Origin: Cellvibrio sp. KY-YJ-3
Lineage (GTDB): Bacteria > Pseudomonadota > Gammaproteobacteria > Pseudomonadales > Cellvibrionaceae
Length of the DNA: 64,000 bases
NCBI RefSeq assembly: GCF_008806955.1
Contig: NZ_CP031727.1
Coordinates: 2,494,001 to 2,558,000 of the forward strand
Reading direction: 5' to 3'
In this document: positions 25,197-34,410 of the stretch, piece after piece
Numbering within the stretch: position 1 is the first letter of the stretch
How the letters are laid out: each line of letters begins with the position of its first letter
The notes under the pieces: generated by a model
Databases searched by the model: none
What the model saw: the letters and a program-made list of their open reading frames with translations, nothing else
What the model was told of the DNA's origin: nothing
Program-made: the position numbers and the translations under genes

Positions 25197-25891
25197 TGCC
25201 AGCTGCACTGCAAAAAATCATGGAACAAATTGATGGCCGTGTGATTCGCGAGCGGGTATTAATTTTTCTCACCTTACTTGCCGTTGTTTTTTTATTGTGG
25301 CAATTACTGTTGCAATCGCAGATCGATAAAACAACCAAAGCGTTGGATGCCGAGCACGCAAAAATCAGTAAAGAACAACAAGAGCTGGAAACTAAAATTG
25401 CCACTCTCACCTTAGCCATGGCGACTGATCCTGCCATTACCAAACGCAAAGCTATCGAAAATTTACAGGGGAATATCGCGCAAGTGGAAGCACAGCTTTC
25501 GGGGTTATCGCAAGGTTTGATCGGCGCCGAACTGCTACCAAAAGTGTTGCAAGACGTACTGGCGCGTACGGCAACTATTCAACTTCTTGCGGTGCGCACT
25601 TTACCTGCACGTGAATTGCAATTGGCGACCCCCATTGTTACTGCACCCGCAAATACTACCGCTACAGGTGCGACACCAGCACCAAGTGGCACGGGTGTTT
25701 ATAAGCACAGCGTATTTATTCGTGTATCCGGCAGCTATGCAGAGTTGCTAAAACTCTTGCGCGATATTGAAGCCTTGCAATGGAAGTTTTATTGGGAGTC
25801 GTTGGACTACACCGTAAAAAACTACCCTAATGCTGAAATTGACATTCAGGTATTTACCCTGAGTTCAGAGGAGGGTTTGTTCGGTGTATAA
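25196..25891 (+). CDS. mshJ: MSHA pilus protein MshJ (PilO-like)
   Basis: A 231-residue bitopic protein with one TM helix near residues 20-40 (VLIFLTLLAVVFLLWQLLLQ), a coiled coil (about 42-105, KALDAEHAKISKEQQELET) and a C-terminal alpha/beta domain (GVYKHSVFIRVSGSYAELL, then LRDIEALQWKFYWES). This is the PilO/GspM-type architecture of the inner-membrane alignment complex. An Ala/Thr/Pro-rich loop (about 150-165) separates the core strands. The gene starts in the stop of the PilN-like gene and overlaps the next gene (PilP-like) by eight bases. The assignment rests on order and architecture rather than on a signature residue. Confidence 0.78.
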   Translation: MPAALQKIMEQIDGRVIRERVLIFLTLLAVVFLLWQLLLQSQIDKTTKALDAEHAKISKEQQELETKIATLTLAMATDPAITKRKAIENLQGNIAQVEAQLSGLSQGLIGAELLPKVLQDVLARTATIQLLAVRTLPARELQLATPIVTAPANTTATGATPAPSGTGVYKHSVFIRVSGSYAELLKLLRDIEALQWKFYWESLDYTVKNYPNAEIDIQVFTLSSEEGLFGV

Positions 25892-26255
25892 ATCTTTTCT
25901 CTTACTATTAAGTATTTTCAACGCTGTTTTTTTTCTCGCGCCTGCATCTTTTGCGCAAACACCGGCTGTCGATGCAGCAAATGCCAGCGACATGGTTCGC
26001 GATCCAACCACACCCTTGGGGTATGCCGTCGCGCCTGGTATTGCCGCCACTACGAACTACACCTTGAGTTCGGTGTTGATCAGCGCCCAACGTAAACATG
26101 CCGTTATTAATGGCGCAACCCTGCGTGAAGGACAAGTTGTTCCTGGTTCAGATGGGGTAATAGTAAAACGTATTTCGCCGCAAACCGTGGTGTTGCAACA
26201 GCACACAAAAACCTGGGCATTACGACTCTCACCCAGTGTTGTGATAAGACATTAA
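25884..26255 (+). CDS. mshK: MSHA pilus protein MshK (PilP-like)
   Basis: A 123-residue exported protein: signal peptide with cleavage near SFAQ (about 24), then a Pro/Ala/Asp linker with the conserved VRDPTTPLGY, and a small beta domain (LSSVLISAQRKHAVINGATL, then GQVVPGSDGVIVKRISPQTV) of the PilP/GspC type. Such proteins link the PilN-PilO-like pair to the secretin, here MshL encoded 28 bases downstream. It starts at a GTG inside the end of the preceding gene (8-base overlap). Length and position match MshK of Vibrio and Shewanella. Confidence 0.82.
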   Translation: MYKSFLLLLSIFNAVFFLAPASFAQTPAVDAANASDMVRDPTTPLGYAVAPGIAATTNYTLSSVLISAQRKHAVINGATLREGQVVPGSDGVIVKRISPQTVVLQQHTKTWALRLSPSVVIRH

Positions 26256-26283
26256 TCGATTTAAAAATATTTGAGGCCGTGAC

Positions 26284-28080
26284 ATGTTCACCCACCCTAA
26301 AACGCCCAAGCGCTTATTCCAGTGCTCGCTCTTATCCCTGGCGATAATCTTGTCGGCTTGTAGTACCAATAAAAATACGGATAAACGCCTGCTGGGTGAG
26401 GACGTACTCGACCAAACAGTTTCTCAGCAAGCGGCGCGCACTAATCAGCCCAATAATGTACCTGCCGAAGTTAACAAAGCTTTATTGGATAATCAGTCGC
26501 TTAGTGCGCCGAGTGCAAAAGGTAGCTACGACCGTTTTGATGTATCGGTGAGTAATGTTGCGGCGAGGGATTTTTTCCTGGGGCTGGTAAATGGCACCGG
26601 GGTGAATGTGGTGGTGCACCCCGAAGTCACTGGCAGCGTAACCCTGGATCTAAAAAATGTCACGGTGGATGATGTGCTCCGCGTGACTCGCGATATTTAT
26701 GGTTACGAATACCGCAAAGATCGTGGCATTTACACTATTTATGCCAATGCACTGCGCACCGAAGTATTTCAAATAAATTATTTGGATGTGCAGCGGGTAG
26801 GTGTTTCCGATACCAGTGTGATGATTGGCCGCGCGCAAACCTCCGGCAACAACAATTCCAATAACTCTGGCGGTAATTCTGGAGGTTCAAACGATACCGC
26901 TAACTTGTTGGGCATGATTGAAAGTGCGCAACAGCAGCGCAGTAATCGCAACTCGTCTGGCCTTACACCGGGTTCCCGTGTGCAAACGATGAACCGCACG
27001 GATTTTTGGGCATCGCTGGAAAAAACGGTGACCTCTATTATTGGTGGTGAAACTGAAAGCCGACAAGTTATGGTTACACCGCAAGCGGGCATGGTGGTTG
27101 TTACCGCTATGCCGCACGAGCTTAGCGCCGTGCGTGATTTTCTGGAGCGCTCGGAACTCAGTGTTAAACGCCAGGTAATTTTGGAAGCAAAAATTATCGA
27201 GGTGCGTTTGAGTGAAGGCTTTGAAGCAGGGGTGAACTGGGGGGCAATTAGTGGGCAGATTACTGCTGCAAAAAACCTTCAGGATGGGTTTGATTTAAAT
27301 ACGGATGGCTCTACAGAAGTTGGTGAATTTAGGGAGTTAATCAGAAACAATATTTATACTGACTCAGACGGAAATCTACAAAATCTTGAAGTGCCAGTAC
27401 GCGAGCGAGTAGGGGGAACTATTGCTGGTCTTATTCAAGTGGGGGATATCACAAAATTACTTTCATTACTTGAAACCCAAGGCACAGTCCAAGTGCTTTC
27501 CAGTCCGCGTGTATCGACTGTGAATAACCAAAAAGCCATGATTCGCGTTGGGTCGGATGAGTATTTTGTAACTGGTATTTCTAACAACCAAACTTCTAAT
27601 GCAGCAACTACTACCTCTACCCCGAGTATTGAGCTGTCCTCTTTTTTTAGTGGTATTTCTTTGGATGTAACGCCACAAATTTCTGAGCGTGGTGAAGTTA
27701 TTTTGCATATACATCCCGTAGTCAGCGAAGTTACTGATCAACAAAAAGTTTTTACCGTTGGTAATGAGCAATTTTCATTACCGCTGGCACTGCGTGGTGT
27801 ACGTGAATCAGACAGTATCGTGAAAGCTGCTAATGGTCAGGTGATTGTATTGGGCGGGTTGATGACTGAGTCCACTAACAATGTGGATGGCAAGCGCCCG
27901 CTGCTGGGGGATATCCCCGTGCTCAATGCATTATTCAAAACTAAAAACAAAGCCAAAAGTAAAACCGAGCTGGTAATCCTGTTACGCCCGATTGTGGTGG
28001 ATGACAAAACCTGGGATGAACAGCTAACTGACGCGCAAAATTCCATGCGCACTATGGGCGATACCTACAGAGGCCAGTAG
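26284..28080 (+). CDS. mshL: MSHA secretin MshL
   Basis: A 598-residue outer-membrane secretin lipoprotein through which the pilus emerges. The lipobox LSAC gives a lipid-modified cysteine near residue 22. An STN-type N0 domain follows (about 75-165, VNVVVHPEVTGSVTLDLKNV), then a poly-Asn/Gly/Ser insertion (about 183-200) within an N1-like region. The secretin core runs from about 280 to the end, with QVLSSPRVSTVNNQKAMI and the terminal family signature VIVLGGLMTESTNN then LGDIPVLNALF and TELVILLRPIVV. The start ATG follows GAGG. It is fifth in the operon and fits the length of other MshL proteins (about 550-600). A 100-codon stretch near 1000-1220 bases into the gene is more AT-rich than the rest. 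Confidence 0.95.
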   Translation: MFTHPKTPKRLFQCSLLSLAIILSACSTNKNTDKRLLGEDVLDQTVSQQAARTNQPNNVPAEVNKALLDNQSLSAPSAKGSYDRFDVSVSNVAARDFFLGLVNGTGVNVVVHPEVTGSVTLDLKNVTVDDVLRVTRDIYGYEYRKDRGIYTIYANALRTEVFQINYLDVQRVGVSDTSVMIGRAQTSGNNNSNNSGGNSGGSNDTANLLGMIESAQQQRSNRNSSGLTPGSRVQTMNRTDFWASLEKTVTSIIGGETESRQVMVTPQAGMVVVTAMPHELSAVRDFLERSELSVKRQVILEAKIIEVRLSEGFEAGVNWGAISGQITAAKNLQDGFDLNTDGSTEVGEFRELIRNNIYTDSDGNLQNLEVPVRERVGGTIAGLIQVGDITKLLSLLETQGTVQVLSSPRVSTVNNQKAMIRVGSDEYFVTGISNNQTSNAATTTSTPSIELSSFFSGISLDVTPQISERGEVILHIHPVVSEVTDQQKVFTVGNEQFSLPLALRGVRESDSIVKAANGQVIVLGGLMTESTNNVDGKRPLLGDIPVLNALFKTKNKAKSKTELVILLRPIVVDDKTWDEQLTDAQNSMRTMGDTYRGQ

Positions 28081-28114
28081 TAGTTAACAGATCTACCAGG
28101 CAACGAGGTTTTAC

Positions 28115-29035
28115 ATGTACCGTCAACATTTTGGGTTACGTGAGCATCCGTTTTCGCTCACGCCAGATACCCAATTTTATTTTAATAACCAGAGCCATCG
28201 CGAGGTGTTGAGCACTCTTTTGCTTGCGCTGCGCCATAGCGAGGGGTTTATTAAAATTGTGGGTGAGGTTGGCACCGGTAAAACATTGCTCAGCAGAAAA
28301 TTATTGGCCAGTTTGGGCGATACCTTTATCACTGCGTATATTCCCAATCCTTACCTCACGCCCGATGAATTAAAGTGGTTTCTCGCGGAAGAAATTGGCA
28401 TTGCCTATTCACCGGATGTCCCTTCTTATCAATTGCTCAAGGATATCAATTTACGTTTGGTGGAATTGGCGCAACAAAAACGGCAGGTGGTATTGGTGGT
28501 GGATGAAGCGCAGGCCATGCCACGCGAAACCATCGAAGCGTTGCGTTTGTTAACCAATCTGGAAACGGAAAAAAGTAAGCTGTTGCAAGTGGTGCTGTTT
28601 GGTCAACCCGAATTAGATGAGCTATTGGATCGTCCGGATTTGCGCCAGTTAAAACAGCGCATTGTATTTTCTGAATATTTACAAACTATTCCCCAAAAAA
28701 GTTTGCCGGATTATCTGGCCTATCGCCTTGCATCCGCAGGCTATAGTCGCGCCTCGCTGTTTTCTAACAGTGCGATCAAATTGTTATACAAAGCATCCGG
28801 CGGCGTGCCGCGGTTAATCAATGTTATCGCGCACAAAGCCATGTTGGCTGCTTATGGTCAAGCGGCGGAGCGGGTGAATCGCCAACATATGGTGCGAGCC
28901 ATTATGGATACCGCCGAAAGCCGCCGTTTTGGACGCTGGTTAGCGCGGCGCGATTATTGGTTGTGGCCAATGCTGGCGGCCGGTGCCGCCGCGGCAATTG
29001 CCTTGGCTCCGGGCGTATTGGGCGGTGCAACATGA
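28115..29035 (+). CDS. mshM: MSHA pilus AAA ATPase MshM (ExeA-like)
   Basis: A 306-residue AAA-type ATPase of the ExeA/GspA family. It opens with MYRQHFGLREHPFSLTPD, the typical ExeA N-terminus; Walker A is GEVGTGKT (about 50-57) and Walker B is VVLVVDEAQAM (about 127-137). Sensor-type residues follow in LLTNLETEK. A C-terminal hydrophobic segment (about 281-302) may anchor it to the inner membrane. In related systems ExeA proteins help assemble the secretin in the outer membrane; that role for MshL is inferred. The stop codon overlaps the mshN start by four bases (ATGA). Confidence 0.93.
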   Translation: MYRQHFGLREHPFSLTPDTQFYFNNQSHREVLSTLLLALRHSEGFIKIVGEVGTGKTLLSRKLLASLGDTFITAYIPNPYLTPDELKWFLAEEIGIAYSPDVPSYQLLKDINLRLVELAQQKRQVVLVVDEAQAMPRETIEALRLLTNLETEKSKLLQVVLFGQPELDELLDRPDLRQLKQRIVFSEYLQTIPQKSLPDYLAYRLASAGYSRASLFSNSAIKLLYKASGGVPRLINVIAHKAMLAAYGQAAERVNRQHMVRAIMDTAESRRFGRWLARRDYWLWPMLAAGAAAAIALAPGVLGGAT

Positions 29036-30285
29036 GTTTGTTAAACGACATGTTGCGCGACCTCTCGCAAGATGTTGCGCGCCCATCATCGCAAAACCTT
29101 GAACATAATCTTGCTGCGCATTCTCATGCTCAAGAGGAGCAACGCGAATTATTTTACCAATCCAGCGCTGCCAAACCACTACCACGCAGTCTGCTGCCGA
29201 GCGTGGTTGTATTTGTGGTGGTATTGCTTGGTATTTTTGGATGGCGATATTTTTCTGATGAAAAACCGACCGTCTCTACTACCACCGAAATGGTGAGTGT
29301 TCCTGAACAAGTTCAGCCTGAAAAAATTGACGCTTTGCCAGAAAATACCGACGCAGCGGCGACAATAATTGCATCGCCCGAGTTGGATGAGCGTTTGGCC
29401 GCATTGGAGTCTGCGGTAACTACGCTAACCAATGTGCTGACCAGTTCAGAACAGACCACTGTAGAACAGACCAATGTAGAACAAAAAAAAGAGGTGGGAT
29501 CCTTACAGTCTGATTCGTCGATGAAAAGTGTCGTCGCTGAAGTTGCTTCTGTTGAAAAGCCATTGGATGAAAAAGCAGCCGATCAAAAATCAATTGATCA
29601 AGAGTCAGGAGCGGAAACGGCTGAGTCAGTCAGTATTAATGAGCCATTTGCCGTTATTACAGAGAACAATACACCGAGCGAGCCACAGGGTGATCCATCG
29701 TTGTTTATTGCGCCTAATCCTGCTTGGAAGGATCAGCAATTAGCGATGCAGGCCCGTGAATTATTTCAGGCAGGGCAGGAGGAACAAAGCATTGCCCGCC
29801 TACAGGATTTTATTGCCAGTCACCCGGCGGCGCAGGAATCGACCCGCTTGCTATTGGATATTTTTTGCGAACAAGAAAATAATACTGCGGTGCAGCAAGT
29901 ATTAACCCAATCCAGTTTTTTAGCCGTGGCAACAAAAAACTATTACGCAGCAAAAATCAGGTTAATAGAGGGCAATCTCGAAGAAGCTGTTGCACTTCTC
30001 GAAGCGACATTAGTGGAAGCGGAAAATGATGAAAATTATCGCGCATTGCTGGCGGGTTTGTATCAGCGTAGTGGTATGAATCAGGAAGCGGCGAGTCATT
30101 ACCGGCGCCTGCTCAGTGTGTTTGGTGAAAAACCCGCTTATTGGCTGGGGTTTGCATTGGCACAGGATGCACTCAATCAATCGCAGTTGGCTTTACAAGC
30201 CTACCAACGTGTCAATCAATATTCCGATTTGCAACCACAAGTGCGCCAGTATGTGGAGCAGCGCTTAGTGGCATTACAGCAGTGA
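29032..30285 (+). CDS. mshN: MSHA pilus protein MshN (TPR)
   Basis: A 417-residue bitopic protein: cytoplasmic start MSLLNDMLRDLSQD (a family hallmark), one TM helix at about 55-72, a long low-complexity periplasmic region rich in E, T, V and S (about 75-240), and a C-terminal tetratricopeptide-repeat domain (about 255-415, for example AALLEATLVEAENDENYRAL-like helices and LGFALAQDALNQSQLALQAY). The frame is open 25 codons further upstream, but the ATG at 29032 overlaps the mshM stop and gives the family N-terminus. It probably interacts with the ATPase MshM and the secretin, by analogy with GspB-type partners. Confidence 0.85.
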   Translation: MSLLNDMLRDLSQDVARPSSQNLEHNLAAHSHAQEEQRELFYQSSAAKPLPRSLLPSVVVFVVVLLGIFGWRYFSDEKPTVSTTTEMVSVPEQVQPEKIDALPENTDAAATIIASPELDERLAALESAVTTLTNVLTSSEQTTVEQTNVEQKKEVGSLQSDSSMKSVVAEVASVEKPLDEKAADQKSIDQESGAETAESVSINEPFAVITENNTPSEPQGDPSLFIAPNPAWKDQQLAMQARELFQAGQEEQSIARLQDFIASHPAAQESTRLLLDIFCEQENNTAVQQVLTQSSFLAVATKNYYAAKIRLIEGNLEEAVALLEATLVEAENDENYRALLAGLYQRSGMNQEAASHYRRLLSVFGEKPAYWLGFALAQDALNQSQLALQAYQRVNQYSDLQPQVRQYVEQRLVALQQ

Positions 30286-30301
30286 AATGGATTAACCAGT
30301 T

Positions 30302-32020
30302 ATGATGAATCTCGCTTCGCAAAAACGTATTCGTATCGGTGATTTACTCGTTGAAAAGAATATTATTTCGGAAACCCAATTGCAGCATGCCCTGCAAGAG
30401 CAAAAACTCACCGGCCGGAAATTGGGCGCCACGCTGGTTGAATTGGGTTATGTGGAAGAAAATGCATTGCTTAATCTGCTGTCGGCACAGCTGGATATTC
30501 CGTTCGTGGAGCTAAAACAATTTCGTTTTGATCGCACTTTGGTGCAGCGTTTGCCGGAAACCAGTGCGCGCCGTTATCGCGTGATGTTATTGCGCGAGGA
30601 TTTTGATGGCCTGTTGCTCGGCATGGCCGATCCAACCGATATTTTTTGCCTGGATGAATTGCAGCGCTTGCTGCAAAAAAATATTAAACCGGCGGTAGTG
30701 CGTGAATCGGAACTGCTGGATATTTTGGATATCGCTTACACCCGTGCCAGTGAAATCGCCACCCTCGCCGGTGAATTGGACGAGGAACTGCAGGAATCAG
30801 CGGTGGATCTAGCGGAATTTGCGGTGGGTGCTGCCGACAGTGAAGCGCCGGTGGTGAAACTGCTGCAAAAAATATTTGAAGAGGCTATCAATACCAAAGC
30901 GTCTGATATTCATATAGAGCCGGATGAAAAAGTATTGCGTATTCGCACCCGTATCGACGGTGTTTTGTTAGAGCAGGTGATGAACGAAAAGCGTATCGCA
31001 TCGGCACTGGTGGTGCGCTTGAAATTAATGTCGGGCATGGATATTTCTGAAAAACGTCTACCTCAAGACGGTCGTTTTAACTTAAAAGTTAAACACCACA
31101 ATATTGATGTGCGTATCTCCACTATGCCAGTACAGTTTGGTGAATCGGTAGTTATGCGTCTGCTCGATCAAACTGATGGGGTTAGGCCGTTAGATGCGGT
31201 GGGTATGCCGCCTCATTTAATAGAGCGTTTTCGCAAAATTATTACTCGCCCCCACGGCTTGGTATTAGTGACCGGCCCAACGGGCAGTGGTAAAACCACC
31301 ACTCTTTATGGCGCCTTGTCAGAATTAAATAAGCCGGAGAAAAAAATCATCACGGTGGAAGATCCGGTGGAATATCGCTTGCCGCGCATTAGCCAGGTAC
31401 AGCTGCATGAAAAAATTGGTTTAACGTTTGCGAGTGTGCTGCGCGCCACGTTGCGACAAGACCCGGATATTTTATTGGTGGGTGAGATTCGCGATGCAGA
31501 ATCCGCCGAAATTGCGTTGCGCGCTTCCATGACCGGCCATATGGTGTTATCAACCTTACACACTAATGATGCTGTTACCTCTGCCATGCGCTTAATGGAT
31601 ATGGGAGTCGACGGTTATTTGGTAGCAACTGCGCTCAAGGCGATTGTTGCCCAGCGCTTGGTGCGACGTATTTGCTCCAGTTGTATTCATCCTTATTCAC
31701 CGGATGCCAATGAACAGCAATTGCTGGCGGCTATAGGTAAAGGGCGCGATTACAGTCATGTGGTTTTCAAAAAAGGGACTGGCTGCCCCCATTGTCACAA
31801 CACGGGTTATCGCGGGCGTATTGGTATTTTTGAAATGTTGGAATTAAATCAAACCATGGCGGAAGCTCTGCGCGTAAATGACCTCAATGCATTTATGCAG
31901 GCCGCTAATGCTGTGCCGGATTTTGTTAACTTAAGCGAGGCCGCATTAGGTTATGCGATAGAAGGGCTAACCACTCTGGATGAAGTGATGTCTATTTCTG
32001 CCCAAGTGAGTGAAATTTAA
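30302..32020 (+). CDS. mshE: MSHA pilus extension ATPase MshE
   Basis: A 572-residue GspE/PilB-type hexameric ATPase that powers pilus extension. The N-terminal MshEN domain has two tandem nucleotide-binding motifs: RIGDLLVEKNIISETQLQHA (from residue 11) and KLGATLVELGYVEENAL (from about 40). In V. cholerae MshE this domain is an established c-di-GMP receptor. The catalytic part has Walker A GPTGSGKT (about 325-332), the Asp box and Walker B ILLVGEIRDAE (about 390-400), the His box (STLHTNDA), and two CxxC pairs (about 457 and 494) forming a zinc site. All motifs appear intact, so it should be active and c-di-GMP responsive. It starts with two adjacent Met codons. Confidence 0.96.
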   Translation: MMNLASQKRIRIGDLLVEKNIISETQLQHALQEQKLTGRKLGATLVELGYVEENALLNLLSAQLDIPFVELKQFRFDRTLVQRLPETSARRYRVMLLREDFDGLLLGMADPTDIFCLDELQRLLQKNIKPAVVRESELLDILDIAYTRASEIATLAGELDEELQESAVDLAEFAVGAADSEAPVVKLLQKIFEEAINTKASDIHIEPDEKVLRIRTRIDGVLLEQVMNEKRIASALVVRLKLMSGMDISEKRLPQDGRFNLKVKHHNIDVRISTMPVQFGESVVMRLLDQTDGVRPLDAVGMPPHLIERFRKIITRPHGLVLVTGPTGSGKTTTLYGALSELNKPEKKIITVEDPVEYRLPRISQVQLHEKIGLTFASVLRATLRQDPDILLVGEIRDAESAEIALRASMTGHMVLSTLHTNDAVTSAMRLMDMGVDGYLVATALKAIVAQRLVRRICSSCIHPYSPDANEQQLLAAIGKGRDYSHVVFKKGTGCPHCHNTGYRGRIGIFEMLELNQTMAEALRVNDLNAFMQAANAVPDFVNLSEAALGYAIEGLTTLDEVMSISAQVSEI

Positions 32021-32038
32021 AACCATGAGAAAACTCTA

Positions 32039-33259
32039 ATGGCGGTATATGAATTCAAAGGCCGCAATGCCGAAGGGCGTTTAATTACCGGGCAGGTGGA
32101 TGCCTCCAGTCAAGATGCTGCTGTAAACCAATTACTTGGGCGCGGCATTACGCCCGTTGATATTAGTGAATTTATTGAACAGCTGAGTTTTTCTGAACGT
32201 TTTGTCCGCGCGACTAATCGTGGCCGTGTAGAAAAAGTAGAGCTGATTATGTTTTGCCGACAGATGCATACCATCAGTCGTGCGGGTATTCCGTTAGTAA
32301 AAGGGTTGCGTGGTCTGTCGGCATCACTGCGTAACTATGCGTTCCAGCAAGCGTTAAATGATGTGGTCGAGCGTTTGGAGGCGGGTGTAGAGCTGTCTAC
32401 TGCGATGCGCGCGCACCCCAAAATTTTTGATAATTTATTTGTCAGCTTGGTCAGTGTAGGGGAAAACTCCGGTCGCCTGGATTTGGTATTCAAACAACTC
32501 AGCGAATATATGGAGCGTGATCTTGAAACCATCAAGAGCATTAAAACGGCATTGCGTTATCCCAGTTTTGTATTAATCGCCATTTCAATTGCGATAGTGG
32601 TTATCAACGTAAAAGTTATTCCGGCGTTTGCCAATTTATTTGCTACCTTCGGCGCTGACTTGCCCTTACCAACCCGTATCTTGATTGGCATTTCCGATTT
32701 TTTTGTCGATTTCTGGTTGTATTTGTTGCTGATTATTAGTGCCTTGGTGGCTTGGGTTTATCACTACATAAAAACCCCGGAGGGTAGCCGGGTGTGGGGG
32801 CGTAAAAAATTAAAATTGATTATTGTGGGCGATATTATCGAACGCGCCTCTCTAGCGCGTTATGCGCGCTCATTTGGCTTGATGTTAAATGCGGGGTTGC
32901 CCTTATCCAATGCGCTGGAATTAAGTGCGCGCGCTGTGGATAACCCTTATTTGGGAGATAAAATTCGCGGTATTCGTGCAGGTGTGGAACGTGGTGAAGG
33001 ATTATTCCAAACCCATTTGGTGAGCGGTATGTTTACGCCGCTGGTATTGCAGATGATTTCTGTGGGCGAGGAGAGCGGCCAGGTAGATGCGCTACTCGCC
33101 GAAGTTGCTGCGTTTTATGAAAGCGAAGTGGAATACGATGTAAAGCAACTCAGCGATAGAATCGAGCCAATCATGATTGTGATCATGGCTGGTTTTGTCA
33201 CGGTTCTTGCGCTGGGTATTTTCTTGCCCATGTGGGATATGTATAGCATCCAAAAATGA
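32039..33259 (+). CDS. mshG: MSHA pilus inner-membrane platform protein MshG
   Basis: A 406-residue GspF/PilC family platform protein. It has two homologous GspF domains (about 70-190 and 270-390), recognisable by ELIMFCRQMHTISRAGIPL and RYARSFGLMLNAGLPLSNAL, and three TM regions (about 170-195, 218-240 and 380-402). The N-terminal segment (VYEFKGRNAEGRLITGQVDA) is typical. It sits in the inner membrane at the base of the pilus and couples ATPase MshE, encoded 18 bases upstream, to pilin insertion. Length equals that of other MshG and GspF proteins. Confidence 0.95.
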   Translation: MAVYEFKGRNAEGRLITGQVDASSQDAAVNQLLGRGITPVDISEFIEQLSFSERFVRATNRGRVEKVELIMFCRQMHTISRAGIPLVKGLRGLSASLRNYAFQQALNDVVERLEAGVELSTAMRAHPKIFDNLFVSLVSVGENSGRLDLVFKQLSEYMERDLETIKSIKTALRYPSFVLIAISIAIVVINVKVIPAFANLFATFGADLPLPTRILIGISDFFVDFWLYLLLIISALVAWVYHYIKTPEGSRVWGRKKLKLIIVGDIIERASLARYARSFGLMLNAGLPLSNALELSARAVDNPYLGDKIRGIRAGVERGEGLFQTHLVSGMFTPLVLQMISVGEESGQVDALLAEVAAFYESEVEYDVKQLSDRIEPIMIVIMAGFVTVLALGIFLPMWDMYSIQK

Positions 33260-33277
33260 GGTTGCTGCGCGCATACC

Positions 33278-33802
33278 ATGAACACCTATCATAATGGAAG
33301 ATTTGAATGGTTTGTGGTTGCCATAGTGATAGCAATCATCACTATTGTTGCACTCAGCCGCTATTGGTTTATGGCGGAAGATGCGCGTATTTTGCGCATG
33401 GAGATTCTTGCGCATCGCTTTGTTACGGCATCAGCGAATGCGCGCATTGAATTTTTGGTCAGCGGTTTGGCTGCCAAAGGTGATCCTGCGCAGCGATATA
33501 TAACAATTGCCAACCGTGTAGTGTATTTTTCGGCACAAGCCTGGCCGGTGGCAGTGAGCGGGCCAGTAGTGGAGGGTTTTAGTTTGACGGAGGAGGATTG
33601 TGCGCAACTATGGGAGCTATTATTGCAAAACCCCGCCGCACTGAGCCGTTCTACACAGCTGAATGAGAGTGCTGAATATCAAGTCTATGCTGGCGATTTA
33701 GTCTGCCGTTTTGAGTTGGTTAACAGCAATGCATTTTTTGATTATTACCCCATGGATGGCAGAATGTTGTTTAGCCCAGGGGGAGAGCGGGATTCACTAT
33801 AA
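33278..33802 (+). CDS. mshF: MSHA biogenesis protein MshF
   Basis: A 174-residue bitopic protein with a single TM helix at about 10-29 (FEWFVVAIVIAIITIVALSR) followed by a periplasmic domain of about 140 residues. It does not have a canonical prepilin cleavage site. Position between the platform gene mshG and the major pilin gene, plus size and topology, match MshF of Vibrio and Shewanella; there is little sequence signature, so this is mainly a context call. Its function in pilus assembly is not established. The 181 bases after it contain a small palindrome and probably the separate promoter of the pilin gene. Confidence 0.72.
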   Translation: MNTYHNGRFEWFVVAIVIAIITIVALSRYWFMAEDARILRMEILAHRFVTASANARIEFLVSGLAAKGDPAQRYITIANRVVYFSAQAWPVAVSGPVVEGFSLTEEDCAQLWELLLQNPAALSRSTQLNESAEYQVYAGDLVCRFELVNSNAFFDYYPMDGRMLFSPGGERDSL

Positions 33803-33849
33803 ATTATTAGCTTAATAACTGGATTTGTTGTGTTATTTGGCTATATTTG

Positions 33850-33868
33850 AACTCAATACTATTGAGTT
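33850..33868. promoter_or_regulatory. 8-bp inverted repeat between mshF and the pilin gene
   Basis: AACTCAAT (33850-33857) and ATTGAGTT (33861-33868) are exact reverse complements around three bases. No T-run follows. It lies 116 bases upstream of the pilin ATG and may be an attenuating hairpin or an operator for extra transcription of the abundant pilin. Confidence 0.4.
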
Positions 33869-33983
33869 TAGTACGTAAATCCAACCGGGTTTGCGGCAGC
33901 AGGGATGTAGTAATAAATAAGCTATGCTTGTGGATACAAACGCTTTTGTTAACTTATCTTTTTTACTGTCGTGGAGTTTGGTT

Positions 33984-34388
33984 ATGAAACAACAATCCGG
34001 TTTTACGTTGATCGAATTAATCGCTGTTATCGTTATTTTGGGTATATTGGCGGCAACTGCACTGCCACGATTTGTGGATTTATCTGAAGCAGCACGTGAA
34101 TCTGCGCTGCAAGGTGTGGCTGGTGCATTGGGAAGCGCGGCCGCGCTGAATCATGCTAATAATATTGCTGATGATGCAGGTTTGGAAACGCCCTCTGTAA
34201 TCACCAGTGTTGAAGATTGTACTGATGTTGAGAATTTGCTGGATGGCGGGTTACCCGATGATATGGTAATTGGTGGTGCAACGGGGCTAACTGAGGGGGC
34301 ATCTGGAGCCTGTACTGTCGCTTATTCGGATACAGATATAGATACACCACCTGCTAACTTTACTGCTTACGGTGTAGATCCTACTTAA
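33984..34388 (+). CDS. mshA: Major MSHA-type pilin (MshA/MshB)
   Basis: A 134-residue type IV pilin. The leader MKQQSG is cut before [20 protein letters not shown], giving N-methyl-Phe1 and the conserved Glu5. The globular domain contains two cysteines (C79 and C110) for the D-loop disulfide and an acidic surface. The frame runs 20 codons further upstream, but the ATG at 33984 follows GTGGAG and gives the standard six-residue leader. It is the only pilin gene between mshF and mshC, where Vibrio has mshB and mshA, so it should be the major subunit. The mature protein of about 128 residues is short for MshA, suggesting a simplified pilin. Prepilin peptidase must be encoded elsewhere. Confidence 0.88.
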   Translation: MKQQSGFTLIELIAVIVILGILAATALPRFVDLSEAARESALQGVAGALGSAAALNHANNIADDAGLETPSVITSVEDCTDVENLLDGGLPDDMVIGGATGLTEGASGACTVAYSDTDIDTPPANFTAYGVDPT

Positions 34389-34410
34389 TAGTTTATGTTA
34401 ATGAGATGGA

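Noticed and set aside
28957-29031. N-terminal extension of mshN
   Set aside because: The ATG at 29032 overlaps the mshM stop and gives the conserved MSLLNDMLRDLSQD start; the extension is translated mshM sequence in another frame.
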